In this document: piece after piece, positions 25,093 to 37,245 of the stretch | Layout of the letters: each line of letters begins with the position of its first letter | How positions within the stretch are numbered: position 1 is the stretch's first letter | From: Rhodeus uyekii | Lineage: Eukaryota; Chordata; Actinopteri; Cypriniformes; Acheilognathidae | Direction: 5' to 3' | DNA length: 64,000 bases | Assembly: GCA_037043235.1 (NCBI GenBank) | Contig: JAWRVZ010000030.1 | Span: 2,373,501 to 2,437,500 of the forward strand | Made by a program: the position numbers and the translations under genes | The notes under the pieces: model-generated | What the model was told of the DNA's origin: nothing | The model's database searches: none | What the model saw: only the letters and a program-made list of their open reading frames with translations

Positions 25093-26459
25093 CCCAAATA
25101 ATTATATATGAGATAACAACCATGTATGTCAAAGTCATATTTTATCTCTAAATGAAAAAGGTGATAAAGGTGAGTTTATGAGTGATTCAGTCAACCGTTA
25201 TAATTATTTCTGCACAGTTTTAACAGAACAAATATTCTCAATGTCGACTGGAAAGTGAATAAACTCTTTCCTTCCAGATCCTGTTGTCTGAAAGCACATC
25301 TTTATTTTCGACATCCTGCAGAATTCCCATCCAGTAGCAGCAGCAGCACCTGGCTGTAATTAAACATTCATCTGGTTTTGGCATTGTTCTTGTAAAATAT
25401 TGAGCAGTTCTTATGCCTCCTATAGCACATGCTGCACTGAATAATTGAAGGCGAATTTTCTGTTTGTTTTTAACCTATGTGTTTTAGCAAGTCCAGTAAG
25501 TCCATTTTGATTTTTTTTTCTCCATCAGTAAAGCCGGACACTCTAGAGGCCTCCTTTCACAGGTCATCTGGCTAGACCTGACGGCTCAGAAATAACTTTT
25601 AATAAGTCTGATAAATAATAAATGGCGTATACGCTAAAGCTAAGCTGAGAGGTACAGGGTGCAGGACAGTGAGACAGACAGCAGTCTGGTCCCTGAGCTT
25701 ATCGGAACACACACACACACACGCTCCTCCTGCCTCTCCAGACAGACCTCTCTCAGGGGTCAGGGGTCGTGGACTTGACCTTGGAGCCCCGAGGAAAATG
25801 TTCACTCAGTCTTTTATCATTTAGGATTATTCAACGGGAGGCCCACGCTTCTCTCAGCATTACCCTTCATTACCCCCACCTCCGGACCACAGCCATCAGC
25901 AGCCCAAAAATACCCAAATCAATATTTTATACGGACATAAGTGTCCATTTAAATAGATTTATTTGAAATCCGATTGACAACTTCCTTTGGCACGAATGTG
26001 TGATATTCAGCTGTTTGATGAATAATAATGGATCGCTCTCTTTTTCAGAATCATTGGAATTCATTTGTTTTCTTTATAGCTCAACAATAACGTTATAAGC
26101 AGAACAATGAAATCAATTATCTTTCCTTGCCCACTGAATACGCACATGTACCTTCACCTAATTTTGTAGGTAACGTATTAATTTTGAATAATCAAGACGT
26201 TTTAATTTCAGTAAACTGTGCCTTTTCATAAAAGGTTTTTCTTGAATATCTTTAGACATGGTTTAAAGGGGACATGGCTTCTGCTTTTATGATTTTTGTT
26301 GATTGATTTACAGACTTTGATTTGGCTGATAGACGTGCTTCAAGACTACTAATATTATTTTAGAACTAAATTGATAGAAATTAGAGATTAGATTAGAGAT
26401 ATTTTCAGAGGAAACATCTGAGTGTGCCTTTCTTTAATGCAACCTCTGCCTCAATTTTT
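25093..26459. other. Unique DNA with candidate regulatory segment
   Basis: 25250-25960 is repeat-poor, mixed-composition DNA (TCTAGAGGCCTCCTTTCACA, CATTCATCTGGTTTTGGCA) and could be conserved. 25970-26459 is AT-rich. No gene seen. Confidence 0.35.
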
Positions 26460-26611
26460 GGAAACAATTTATTTTACAGTGTCTTTGTTACATATGTTAA
26501 ATGTGTAAATTATGCATAATTACCTGCAACTGACTCTGTTAATTAATATGACTCAGTACTTAAATATATAATCACACTCCAACAATAACATCTTAATATA
26601 AAGTGTAATCC
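26460..26611. mobile_element. Palindromic MITE (family of 33270-33471)
   Basis: The left GGAAACAATTTATTTTACAG and the right TTAATATAAAGTGTAATCC are inverted ends, with the family core GACTCAGTACTTAAATATAT between them. No convincing target duplication. Confidence 0.6.
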
Positions 26612-26719
26612 TTTTTTTCCTTTAGGCAGCAAAAAATGTAAATAATAATAATTATGTTCATCATAGAATATGCGGATTCAAAACGTAAATTCGTTTAAAA
26701 TGTCTAAGACATAAAAGAG

Positions 26720-27030
26720 CGTCACGTCAGCGCGCGCGTGCATGAGCTACACCGTTTTCATGCATTTCAACAACAACTCTCGTCTCTTATTGTGTCGTTT
26801 TTGAATCACGTACGAGACAATACAATGCTTTTTAGGTCAGATATTGCACCGCACAGATGAGTGCCGCGGGACAGGCGTGGGGGGTCACAGATATGCCACG
26901 CATCGCTAATCATGACCAGCAGATCTGCCTCTCCAACGCTGAGCGCGGGCACGCGCGCGGTCCCACAGACAGGTGCGGCGCTGAGCAGCTGTAACGCGGG
27001 CACGCGCGCGGACATGTGAGCGAGCTCTGT
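26720..27030. promoter_or_regulatory. CpG-rich patch with 17-bp direct repeat
   Basis: CG dinucleotides are strongly concentrated here compared with the flanks (GTCAGCGCGCGCGTGCATG; CGCGGGCACGCGCGCGG twice, at 26944-26960 and 26995-27011). It could be a small unmethylated CpG island (promoter or enhancer) or a GC-rich repeat remnant. A 100-codon minus-strand open frame across it (27108-26806) has no recognisable domain, so no first exon is claimed. Confidence 0.35.
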
Positions 27031-27199
27031 CCACGGACACGGTTTGCTTGTTTGCTTTTTAAAATATGCCATGGAGCATTTTATGATAATAGGAATTTTT
27101 TTTGTCAAATTTAAAATATATATATGTGTATATATTACAGAAACCTTTAGAACTCTTTTATTATTATTATTTTAACCTAAAATGAGAATCAACAGGGAC

Positions 27200-27252
<53 letters not shown>

Positions 27253-27497
27253 CGTGAGTGAATGTGTGTGTGTGAGTCAGTGAGTGAATGTGTGTGTGTG
27301 TGTGTGAGAGAGAGAGAGTCAGTGAGTGATTGTGTTTGTGTGTGTGTGTGTGTGTGTCAGTGAGTATGTGAGTGTGTGTGTGTGTGTGTGTTTGAGAGAG
27401 AGAGAGAGTGTCAGTGAGTGAATGTGTGTGTGTGTCAGTGTGTGTGTGTGTGTGTGAGAGAGACAGAGAGAGAGTCAGTGAGTGAATGTGTGTGTGT

Positions 27498-27559
<62 letters not shown>

Positions 27560-27603
27560 GTCAGTGAGTGAATGTGTGTGTGTGAGAGAGAGTCAGTGAG
27601 TGA

Positions 27604-27649
<46 letters not shown>

Positions 27650-27790
27650 CAGTGAGTGTGTGAGTAAATGTATGTGCGTGTGTGTCTGTGAGTCAGTGAG
27701 TGAGTGTGTGGTGTTTGTGTGTGAGTCAGTCGGTGAGTGAGTGAGTGAGTGTGTGTCTGTGTGTGTGTGTTGTGTGCGCGCGTGCGTGCG
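27200..27790. repeat. Compound GT/GA array with recurrent GTCAGTGAGTGAATG
   Basis: GT runs, GA runs and the block GTCAGTGAGTGAATG (or close variants) alternate about 12 times over 590 bp, then grade into GTGCGTGCG. This is a higher-order repeat of mixed microsatellites rather than a simple (GT)n. Confidence 0.92.
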
Positions 27791-28310
27791 TGCGCGTCCT
27801 CGATTGTAGATGGGCTCTTCTCCCCTCTTCTGGGCACTGTGCCATCAACAGAATTAACCAAATCAGCTCAGCACACGTCAGGTTAATACAGCAGTGACTA
27901 ACACTAATAGCAGGGCTGCTTGTTTCAGTCTCATTTGAATGTGAATAGTGTTTACCACTGAGAGCAGCTTGTGAGGGCTGGCTCCTTTGAATACACAACA
28001 ACCTGCCACATAAAGGCTTTCAATTAGCCTGTAATAATTAGCCATATTCTCTCCAAAGCAATTAGGGGGCAATTAGCCTCCATCGTTGCTTAATTGGCCG
28101 GATTAATTACCCACTGGCAGCCTGTTCTGGAATGTGAAGAGAGGCATGCAACAGAAAAACCACTGGTTTGCGTATTATTCAGAAAGAGAGAGGGAACAAA
28201 GGAGAAAAATGCAATTAAATAATAATGGCAATAGAGAGAAAAAGTGTTTTTATCATATGCTCCTAAACCTTCGAAGTCATTTGTATTCATTTTGTATACG
28301 TTATCTGTTT
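27791..28310. promoter_or_regulatory. Candidate enhancer with dense homeodomain core sites
   Basis: Unique sequence right after the microsatellite array. Within 28021-28112 there are three AATTAGCC, one AATTAGGG, one TTAATTGG and one TTAATTA, which is six homeodomain-type ATTA/TAAT cores in about 92 bp, several with matching flanks (CAATTAG). Flanking parts (GCAGCTTGTGAGGGCTGG, ACCCACTGGCAGCCTG) are GC-balanced. Homotypic clusters of this kind are typical of developmental enhancers in vertebrate gene deserts. Conservation is not tested here. Confidence 0.45.
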
Positions 28311-30829
28311 ACTCAGCTTGTTATAATTTTTTTCGCTTTATAATATGAACATGTATTTTTGTATTAATTATGAGATACAATAACGCGTCATAAACTTAAT
28401 CGGTGCATTTATGCAGATGATTATTTTTCGAAAGTCAAAGTCGGCAATAAAAACAGCTATATTTTCAACGGCGAAGATCCTGCACTATCAGTTTACATTT
28501 GTCAGACAAAATACCCTGGAAATGCGTGAAAAACTGTGTCATGTGATCTAAGCGTGGCTATGTAATACCACAAGGACATAGAGGACAAGCTAAAAAAATA
28601 AATAAATAAATATGTTTCGATTTATATACAGCAGGTAATAGTATTACTGTGGGTTATCTAGTGAAGGTGACAATAAATCTGCTGCTGTGGACGCCTGACA
28701 TTGTGTGAAACTCATATTGTGTGGAGCAACTAACTGTGTGTGTGTGTGTGTGTTTGTATGTGTGTTGGCTTTATTTATTTTGCCAAGAACGTATTGTAGT
28801 CTACGGTTTATGCTCAGAAAAATATGAAACACGCCTTTTAATAACGTGTGATGCAGACTGTCCCGTCATAATCAACACGCATTGTCCAAACGTGTCGCGT
28901 GAAGGGGCAGCAGTGTAATTATTGTGGGGAAAATAGGTCAGACTGGACTCAGCAGTGTCCATTTGTCACAATGCATTGAGTGAGGTGAATGACTCAGAGG
29001 CATATGGCTTTCATCTCAGCACACTGAACAGCTGATTTCTTCAGAAAGCTTCTGTTAAGTTCAAGGTCCCGGGGGTTGATGATCAGGCCCGCTCGTGCAC
29101 GCGGTCTCGCGCTTTACGCACAAGCGTGCACTAAAAGTTGGCAAAAGAGAAAATGCCTTTATGTTTAGAAAAGCATGTCCTATTGAAACAGTGCATATAT
29201 AATATTCCAAAATGAAATGACTAGCTTTTCCTTATCAAAATAATTAAGATTATGCATCCATTCCAAACAATAATACACTAGAGTATTATAAATGCATATA
29301 TATTTCACCCCTTAATTATCTAGCCTCATCCTGATCAATTTCAAAATGATTCTGCATATGATTGACGAACAAAGTACAAATGTAAAATTATGTTCTTGTT
29401 TAAAATATTCATAGAGACGAAAAACAAATGACCCACATACATTAGAAATAAAACATCGACACCGAAAGTATTCATAAAAAAATAGCCTAATGAAGCAGGA
29501 TGAAAAAAGTCAAATGATTAATAATAAATCGACGAAATTTTCATTTTATCTTATGATAAATGCTAAACGAATCGAAAGCTAATCGAAATGAACTTTCATC
29601 ATTCATTTTCCATCAGCTTCAAGCTTTATTTATATGCTATAAATATAGTATACATGTGTAGGATATGCTAAAATATGAACATATATGATTTTAATTGAAC
29701 TACACACAGACTTTCTTCTTCGTTTTAAGCAAGAAAAAAAAGTCTGACCCTCGTCGACAGTGTTCCGATTAATACAAAATGAATAGAAATAAAAGAAAGA
29801 TTATCTATATAAATCATTCACACATTAATAGGCTAATTACAAAAATAATGATTATATAAGTGGGCCATAAATTATTACATTGAAATATTATATTATATAT
29901 TTTTTACAAGATCGTACGACTGTATTTAGAGGACATCATTAAACGAAATATCAATAATAGCTATTTAAAATACTCATAATAACGAATTTATAATGCAAAT
30001 AATGCAAATGGTTATCATAACCTGCGTATAGAAACTCGACAAAAACTTGAGGAACACAATCACAAAGTTGCTGGACAACTATATGCAAAATAAAGACGAT
30101 TTATGCACAGATTTGAGGAATGATGCTCATGTCCAGATTGTGGATTCATTTCCAGATGATTCTGGATTGAAGTGATCCAATCCTCTCTGTGAAAATATAT
30201 AGCGGTTTTACGGAAGAGATCTAAATGTATTCATTGGCTTTTTTCTGCTGTCCTTCGCCTGCATGACCAACATCTCAGTTGCTGATGAACTGATAAATAA
30301 GCTCTTAAAATAATTTGCCACCTTTAATCAGACGATTAAAATGATTATATATATTTATATTTTTATGTAACATTTCCTCCACCAGCTCAACCCATTTTGA
30401 TACAAAAATGATCTCTGGGAGGGCTTTTTTTGGATGACAAACTGCTCTTATTGCATAGAAATGAATGTTTAATATGTAAATAAATAAATACATTTGAATA
30501 ATGAACTATGCAAAGATTTGTTCGTGTTTATCTAAGATGCAACAGGGAAACCCATTTTAAATGGTGAAGTTAACAGCATATTAAAATATAATGAATAAAC
30601 GAATGAAGTGCACCTGTTGTGCAGTGATGCAAATATTCAGGCAACCAGTGTATATTACTGTAGGCTATTTACTGCATAAACTGACATTCAGAAAAGATTC
30701 AAAGACAAAATAAAAATGTTAGAACAGGGATAAAAAGAGAAAAAATGGCATGATAAGAAAAAAAGGCTATGGGAACAGAAGGATAGAATGAAGTATTGGA
30801 TGAGATCTACAGTAAGAAGTACAGGGGCA
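28311..30829. other. AT-rich unique DNA, no gene seen
   Basis: Very AT-rich, with a short GT run at 28735-28752 and no recognised transposon. A small GC-rich part lies at 29075-29130 (CACGCGGTCTCGCGCTTTAC). Two POU octamers (ATGCAAAT) lie in tandem at 29993-30000 and 30002-30009. No exon is recognisable. Confidence 0.45.
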
Positions 30830-31400
30830 GACAGAAGGACAGACAGAGGTGGTCCCAGGTGCCCGCGCTCTTCACCGAATCCTGGTAATGACATCATTAG
30901 GCCACTTTGCATGACCAGAGAGAGATCCTCTTTCCGCGGAGAGTCCCTTCATGGAAGGCAGGTCAGCGACACGAGCCTCTGCCTGACATATAATTGCTGA
31001 TATTGATTATAGGTTATCATATGCTGCAGGCTATTTGTAAGATAATGCCAGAGGGGTTAATTTGTTAGCCATTAACCTCTTGGGCCTGGGTCTGTGTACA
31101 TACGAATTAAGTTTAAAACAAGTCCTGACTGGTTTCCCCAGCCCTTGGCCCTAAATGGAACTGTAATAGGGTTAAACCGAAATTACAATGCAACACCATG
31201 AAACAGCACTGCGCTCACACAGCCGCTGCTCAGGCCACTGGTATTTGAGAAAGGGCACTGGCCGCAGTTTTTAAGAGAGCAGAGCCTTCGCACCAGCAAT
31301 TAGACCACGATCTCCCCACATTTTACTACAAAAATATCTCTCAAAGGGCTCTTTCTGGAAAGCCTTTTGCTGCCAGAACACAAGTGACATTTACGGGGAA
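30830..31400. promoter_or_regulatory. Candidate conserved non-coding block
   Basis: About 550 bp of balanced unique DNA between AT-rich flanks, containing TAATTGCTGATATTGATTAT, GTTAATTTGTTAGCCATTAA and CAATTAGACCACGATCTCC. The mixture of homeodomain-like cores and repeat-free sequence fits an enhancer. Function is inferred only from sequence texture. Confidence 0.4.
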
Positions 31401-31501
31401 TGTAAAGTGTCCACCTGAAGAAAAAAAAAATGTTTTTTTTTCTAAAAACAAGCAGGCATTGCTGCCACTCGTCATTTGCCCAGAAGAAAAAAGGTGTCAG
31501 G

Positions 31502-31503
<2 letters not shown>

Positions 31504-31544
<41 letters not shown>
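31504..31544. repeat. (AT)20 microsatellite
   Basis: Uninterrupted AT run followed by GTTTCC. Confidence 0.95.
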
Positions 31545-31547
<3 letters not shown>

Positions 31548-31716
31548 TCCAGAACATTGATAATAAAAATAACCATTATAAATAATAATTTGAGCAGCAA
31601 ATCAGCAATGATCAGTTATCATCAGTTATGATCAGAAATCAGTTATTATAAATCAAATATATGCAGCCCTGGTGAGCAAAAGACACTTCTTTATCATTCC
31701 AAACTTTTAACCGGAA

Positions 31717-31740
31717 GTGTGTGTGTGTGTGTGTGTGTGT
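31717..31740. repeat. (GT)12 microsatellite
   Basis: Uninterrupted GT run. Confidence 0.93.
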
Positions 31741-31744
31741 TTAT

Positions 31745-32366
31745 AATAGATCTATAGGTCTACAGAAATAGCATATTTTCAAAATAGTGTTGTTAAAATG
31801 GTTTTATAATAAGAATAAACTGAAAACTATATTGCCCAAGGAGAAAAAAAACTCTGTTACATTTCCATAAAAAAAAGCAGATACTAGAATTTCAATAACC
31901 AAGCAGAAACAAAGATCTGAACAGGACAAAATCACCATGAAATGGATAATTACAACAAATGTAAATCAACCAGACACTCACAGAAATAGTAAAACATCCA
32001 CCAGCCTTAAGAAAAGTTTAAAAGTATCCTGTAAAGCACACAGTACAGCGACTGCTTGTCAATACATCACACAGAAAAGCCAAAGGAGATGCACGTGTGT
32101 GGGAGTGTGTATGTGTGTGTGCTGACATGTAGGTGTGTGTTTAAGAGAGAGGGAGTGTGAGATTAGTCAGAGCAGCACAGGTGAACCTCGGAGTCTGACA
32201 GCACAGCTTTAGTAAAACAGCAGAGGCCGTACCTGTGCTCCTCTGCTCCGGTGGCTTCAACCTCTCCTGGATCCAGCAGTTATCCGACAGCAGGACGTGT
32301 GGTCCAGGTTCTCTCCTGGCCCAGCTAAGAAGCACGGGGAATAGGACGAGAGCAAGCCAGAGAGAT
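31745..32366. other. Unique DNA, no gene seen
   Basis: AT-rich to about 32090, then mixed composition (TGGCTTCAACCTCTCCTGG near 32250). No repeat or exon recognised. Confidence 0.4.
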
Positions 32367-32386
32367 GGGGGGGGGGGGGGGGGGGG
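32367..32386. repeat. G20 homopolymer
   Basis: Twenty consecutive G on the plus strand, in a purine-rich context (AGAGAGAT before, AGTCAGAGG after). Confidence 0.93.
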
Positions 32387-32467
32387 AGTCAGAGGTTTGC
32401 CACTGTGACACCATGATGGATCCATGTGAGATCGGTCATAGGCTCTCTCTCGTGTTCTCTCTCTCCA

Positions 32468-32606
32468 AAACACACACACACACACTCTCACACGCTCTCT
32501 CTCTCTCTCATACACACTCACACACTCTCACACGCTCTCTCTCTCACACACTCACACTCACACACACACTCTCACTCGCGCACACACACACACACACACA
32601 CACACC
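32468..32606. repeat. Compound CA/CT microsatellite
   Basis: Alternating CACACA, CTCTCT and CTCACA runs over about 140 bp, ending in (CA)n. The His-Thr and Ser-Leu repeat frames across it are not genes. Confidence 0.93.
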
Positions 32607-33269
32607 AAGTGCTTTGTCTAGTTCACCCTTTTATACTACTCTCACATACTTTAAAAAAATACTTATTTCGGAAATAATATATTTCAATATTTTTAAGGAC
32701 ATACTAAATGTAATGGCACTTAATTGCAAGTTATTTACATTTCAATTAAAATGTACAGAATCATAGTTTTATGTATATTAAATGAAATTAGTGTAACATA
32801 GTGCTTATAAAGCAATATATCTTTTTATGTAATTTCATAATCACTTTTATTGTCTTTAAAACATGGTTAAAGTGCACTGTTGAATGTACTGACACACATT
32901 TATTGCAAACTAAAATATACTTGATTGTCATTTAATGACACGTGTTATGTGATTATATGTTTATGTTATATGTAATTACATATTTGTAATGATGAACTTG
33001 CAGTTTGGTACATTTAAAACACATGAGCATAAATATATATATATATCAAATAAGACACTTCCGGTTAAAATGATTTAGTATGTTAGTCAACATAAATTCA
33101 GTACAATGATTTAAAACCTGTGCTTAAAAATAATACATTTGCTTTGAATTTATTACAAAGTGCACTTTTTAAAACTGTTAAGAAACATAAAAGTGTATTC
33201 GCTTCAAGTGGCCTGACATTTCCTTAATATTATTTTATCTGAAAGTACAGGTTTAAAAAATATATATAC
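32607..33269. other. AT-rich DNA with possible old MITE debris
   Basis: Strongly AT-rich. Phrases such as ACAAAGTGCACTTTTTAAAA recall the repeat type seen at 35280-35690, but no termini can be drawn. A short AT run lies at 33034-33046. Confidence 0.35.
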
Positions 33270-33471
33270 ATTAACACTTTATTTGACAGTGTCCTTGTTA
33301 CATGTTATAAGTAGTTACTATTGTAATAATTTAAATTAGCTGTAACTACATGCAACTAACCCCACAAAAAAACCTAATCCGAAGCCTAAGTACATGTAGT
33401 TCATTAATATTGCTCAGAACTTAAATGTATATTCACACTGTAACATGGACTCCTTAAAATAAAGAGTAACC
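33270..33471. mobile_element. Palindromic MITE, full-length copy
   Basis: The left ATTAACACTTTATTTGACAG and the right TCCTTAAAATAAAGAGTAACC are inverted ends around the core AACTACATGCAACTAACCCC and TTAATATTGCTCAGAACTTA. The flanks ATATATAC (33262-33269) and AAATATAC (33472-33479) match at 7 of 8 bases. With the perfect 8-mer around the copy at 3551-4412, this suggests an 8-bp target duplication for the family. It is 202 bp long with no coding content. Confidence 0.78.
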
Positions 33472-33599
33472 AAATATACGTTTAAGATTTGAAGTGCATT
33501 CAGGAAAATTAAGCACACAAGGGCAAACATGGACACTGACCAGCAATCAGAAAAAATATAACCAGAATATAATGAAAATATGCATGAAAATAGGTCAGT

Positions 33600-34720
33600 G
33601 TATGTGATAAGCGCAAAACCATGTGGTTCATTTGGAGATCAAAAATCTAAATTGCTGGACTCTTTCATCTCTTTGGTTTCGCAGGCCCGTGATATTCAAA
33701 AATATATTTGTGGGACTGTGAAAATAATTCGGCAGCCCAGCAGAATGCCATTAGCATTCATTCACAGTCTCCCCATAGCATCTGCTGCGTATTTTAATGC
33801 CGGCTGGACGCAGAGGGGCAGCTGGAATCGGACGGGCAAATAAAAAAAGGGTCAAAAGTCTTGCACAGAGCAGAGTCAGTCCAGCCACCCAAACAAAAGA
33901 CAAAGAAGAGGCTGGGACGCGACCGGTCGCCGGTAGCCCGATCAGATACACGCACGCGAAATACATCAAAACTAGAAGTTTACACCGCTAAAGGCTAGTA
34001 AACCTGGTTAGAGAGTTAGCCAAGGCAGAATAGAGGAAACAAACTGCAAAGTTTGTTGTTTGATATTAAATAAAACGATTTGACTTGACAGCTGCATATG
34101 AAAGGTACTTTTGGAAAGTGCTTGGAGTGAATTGTGAATCACATTTTTAAAAGCCAACTGCTTCTCTTGATATAAGTGTCACTCATTTCTCCGGAGCATT
34201 CGCATTATGCATACCATACGAAATACAGTACGCAAAATAAACACCAAACATTTGGGGTTTTCTGCTGCCACGTAGACGTGAAAATTGATTTGCATTGCAT
34301 GAAACATGCATAAAGGGATCGGCCATCCAACTCGGCCCTGCTTGGAGAAATCCCATTTTTATATAAATCATGCCCTCCATCCCTCCCCTCATCTGACTGG
34401 GGACAGACTATAGGCCAAGTTGAGTTGGCCCGAGTCTGTTGACCCCTGTATGCAAATGTCCCCATATGGCCACGGCACCCAGACAGGCCAGACCTCCTGG
34501 CTGAACTTGACTCCCAGCAGTGCAGATGGAAGGGAGGACAGAGGGGAGTCGGTCCCCCTCACCTTTGTTGAACCGTAATCTCTAAACAAACACCCCGAAA
34601 GCTCGTCCAGCGGGACGGCTGACCTGACCAAATAGTCTCTGGACTACAGTAGTCATCTCTGATATCATGAACTTGTCCCATAAGTGTCATCATCCCTTGT
34701 GGTCTTTCTTTAAATACACA
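33600..34720. promoter_or_regulatory. Candidate conserved non-coding DNA
   Basis: Repeat-free, mixed-composition block (CAGAATGCCATTAGCATTCA, TTTGCATTGCATGAAACATG, CCTGTATGCAAATGTCCCCA) between AT-rich flanks. It includes octamer-like ATGCAAAT near 34450. Multiple short open frames on both strands with no recognisable domains argue against coding. Confidence 0.4.
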
Positions 34721-35970
34721 ATTAGGGCACGATGCCACATGGGTTATCAGGTAGACATACACTAGATATTGGCGTTGTAATACATTATTGCAGAAGTGCT
34801 TCAAAAAATGAAAGTGCAAAAACGTTGTAGAATTGTAAGTTGACTTTAAAAGCAACTAAAATTAAAAAATTGATACAAAATACATGTTTTACTAAATAAT
34901 TTGGACTCCAAAATTGCTGGAAAATCAAAGCCATATATTTATTCCAAAATTGAGGTTGATGAGGTTTTCAAGGTTTTTACAGGAGAAATTTCGACTGTTC
35001 AAGCTTTCAAAGGATACCTACTTTCTGATGATTACTAAAATATGTGATATGGAGAAAAGCAATAATAAAAAAATTTAAATAAATTCACCCAAAAATCACC
35101 TTTAAAAAAAAAAGAAGTTATTTTGACTTGGTAACTAAACTAAATTATATTGGTCACCAAGTTCTGTTTATCACTTACCTTCATAATATGTAAAAAATAT
35201 TTTATGTTCCACAGAAGAAAGAAAGTCATGCAGGCTTTGATATTAGAGTGAGTAAATTATGGATTTTGTTTGAAGGTCACAAGTGCCCTAGTGTGATAAA
35301 CCTATTCCAAAATGCATTTTAAACACATTTATTTCATACTAAGTATACTATATTATAATATCACTATTGGTATAAGGATAGTATGATGACTATATAATAT
35401 CAGTCTTTGAATGCAAGATATTTAGAGTGTACCAAAAGTATACTTGCAACAGTTCAAATGTACTTAAGGATATCTTTAGCTGGACCTCAGCACTACTTTC
35501 TGATAACTAAAGTGCATTAAGTGGAAAATTAGTTGTTCCAATTTAGCAGGCTTTAAGTATATCAATTTAGTATACTAAAAGTACAATTGCAGGATATCTA
35601 TATTTAGCACATAATAATATGAACGTATCTGTAGTTTACTAAATAAATGTATTTCAAAGACATTTTAGTATATTAATTTTCACTAGGTACCATTTCATTT
35701 TTAAAAACTACAAAACATTCTTTCCTTTCCTAAGCACACTAATACTACTCAAATCATTTTTCCCATAAGAAATAACAACAACAAAATTACACAAACAAAA
35801 AATTAGAGTATATAAGGATTCCTGTGATATAAAATAAAATGTGGTTTTAATTACGAGTTCTTACCTTCGAGACAGACGATACAGCAGCGGCTAAAGGCGG
35901 CATGTGCTGAGGAGGAGGAGGGAGGGATTACGTATATTACGCAAACACAATACGGAAGTGTAGTGTTTCT
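34721..35970. other. AT-rich DNA with MITE remnants
   Basis: 35195-35275 (TATGTTCCACAGAAGAAAGA, AGTCATGCAGG, GTGAGTAAATTATGG) is a piece of the right arm of the abundant MITE whose ends read AGGGACAGTTCACCC. 35280-35690 contains repeated GTATACT / AAGTACA phrases typical of another decayed AT-rich MITE. No exact borders and no gene. Confidence 0.45.
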
Positions 35971-36224
35971 TCCTGTGTTGTGTATTGCATAGACTACACA
36001 CACATTAATGTATGCCTCAGAACCTCATATTTATTATTATTGAACACACATAACTCGTGCTGCTCCCAGCTTAATACTCGTGAATCACTCGTCGCCCCCG
36101 CTGTAAAACCAAGGTGGCCCTCTAGTGGAGTCCACATGCAATTACCCCATAAATGTATATAACATACACCACAGGAAGACTCTGGGAGATGCGTACGGAA
36201 GTCGACAAACACGTGAAGTGAACG

Positions 36225-36373
36225 AGTGAGGCGCGTGGGCTCAGAGTGCTCGAACACCTAGCGTAAGCGTGCTCGTATCTCAAATATTTACTCATATGTC
36301 AAAGCAAAAATTTAGCTTGCTCGTATCTTGGAATACTCAAATGTTGGGACACTCGTATCTCAAGTTATTACTG
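36225..36373. mobile_element. Tigger/pogo-like element, right part only
   Basis: The right end CTCGTATCTCAAGTTATTACTG is followed by TA and preceded by repeated GCTCGTATCT phrases, the mirror of CAGTAATACCTCGAGATACGAG-type Tigger termini. The left end was not found; the part from about 35990 may belong to it. Confidence 0.55.
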
Positions 36374-36417
36374 TATTTACATGAACTAAATACCATATGT
36401 ATATACCATATAAATTA

Positions 36418-36452
36418 TTCATTCAGCTGACGCTTTTATCCAAACTGACTTT
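36418..36452 (-). mobile_element. Orphan SINE-type tail
   Basis: CAGCTGACGCTTTTATCCAAACTGACTT is the reverse complement of the AAGTCGCTTTGGATAAAAGCGTC tail shared by fish tRNA SINEs. No tRNA-like head is attached, so this is a fragment or a shared tail used by another repeat. Confidence 0.6.
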
Positions 36453-37245
36453 AATGTGGAATACAAGAGATTGATCTTAAATCTCAAATCAATTGATAAG
36501 TTAATGAGTATGCATCTCCTGTAGTAAACAAAAAATAACAGCAGATGCTTCTATGAAAAGACAGTTGACTCTTTTGACTGTTTGACCTCCATTTCTATAG
36601 TCGCTATATGGAGTATTGCCATTTCTCCTGCATGATCATTTTCATAAGTGTAGTCCTTCTCCTCCCACTTACAACGTCTCTGTCCACAGTCCTTATGCAC
36701 AGTATCAAAGCTCTTGAGTTCTGGACAGAGAGTGTCTTCCTGCATAAAATCCCATATCACATTATGTCCTGCCCTGAGCCCTCATATTCATCCCTTTTCC
36801 CTTTAATCGTCCCTTCTTCAGCCTGTCTCAGCTTCTCCTCCTCTATCTTCATCTCACCCTCAAAAATGCTTCTGAGTGCAACAGCAGGTAAAATATTCCA
36901 ATTAAACACAAAAAAGGAAAGGCTGCCGTTCTACTTAACTTTGACATTTAGCGCTCAGTGTGGGGGTTCCCCTGCTTGGATAGATGGGTCAGATTGAGAA
37001 GGCAGAGGGGCCGCATCGATCTCTGTGAGAATGTGAGTGATACCTCCTGCCAATTACAGTAATCACATATGCCTGTTTCAGCGGTGAGCAAATGTTATCC
37101 ACGAGAAGCAACAGGAAGCTCCATGATAACATGCCAACCACTGTTACACTAACACACACAAAGCTTATGTCTGGAGCACACACTGAGCATACGATAAACT
37201 CTCAGAATAAATCTCTGCTACTTTAAATCCAGACTGTTGGCCCTA
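36453..37245. other. Unique DNA, no gene seen
   Basis: Mixed unique sequence. 36980-37130 (GGCCGCATCGATCTCTGTGA, CCTGCCAATTACAGTAATCA) may be a conserved non-coding segment. Open frames at 36608-36997 (plus) and 36760-36551 (minus) have no recognisable domain. Confidence 0.35.

Noticed and set aside
26806..27108. 100-codon minus-strand frame across the CpG-rich patch, possible first exon
   Set aside because: The repeated peptide ARVPAL comes from the 17-bp DNA repeat. No Kozak context, donor site or family match could be supported.
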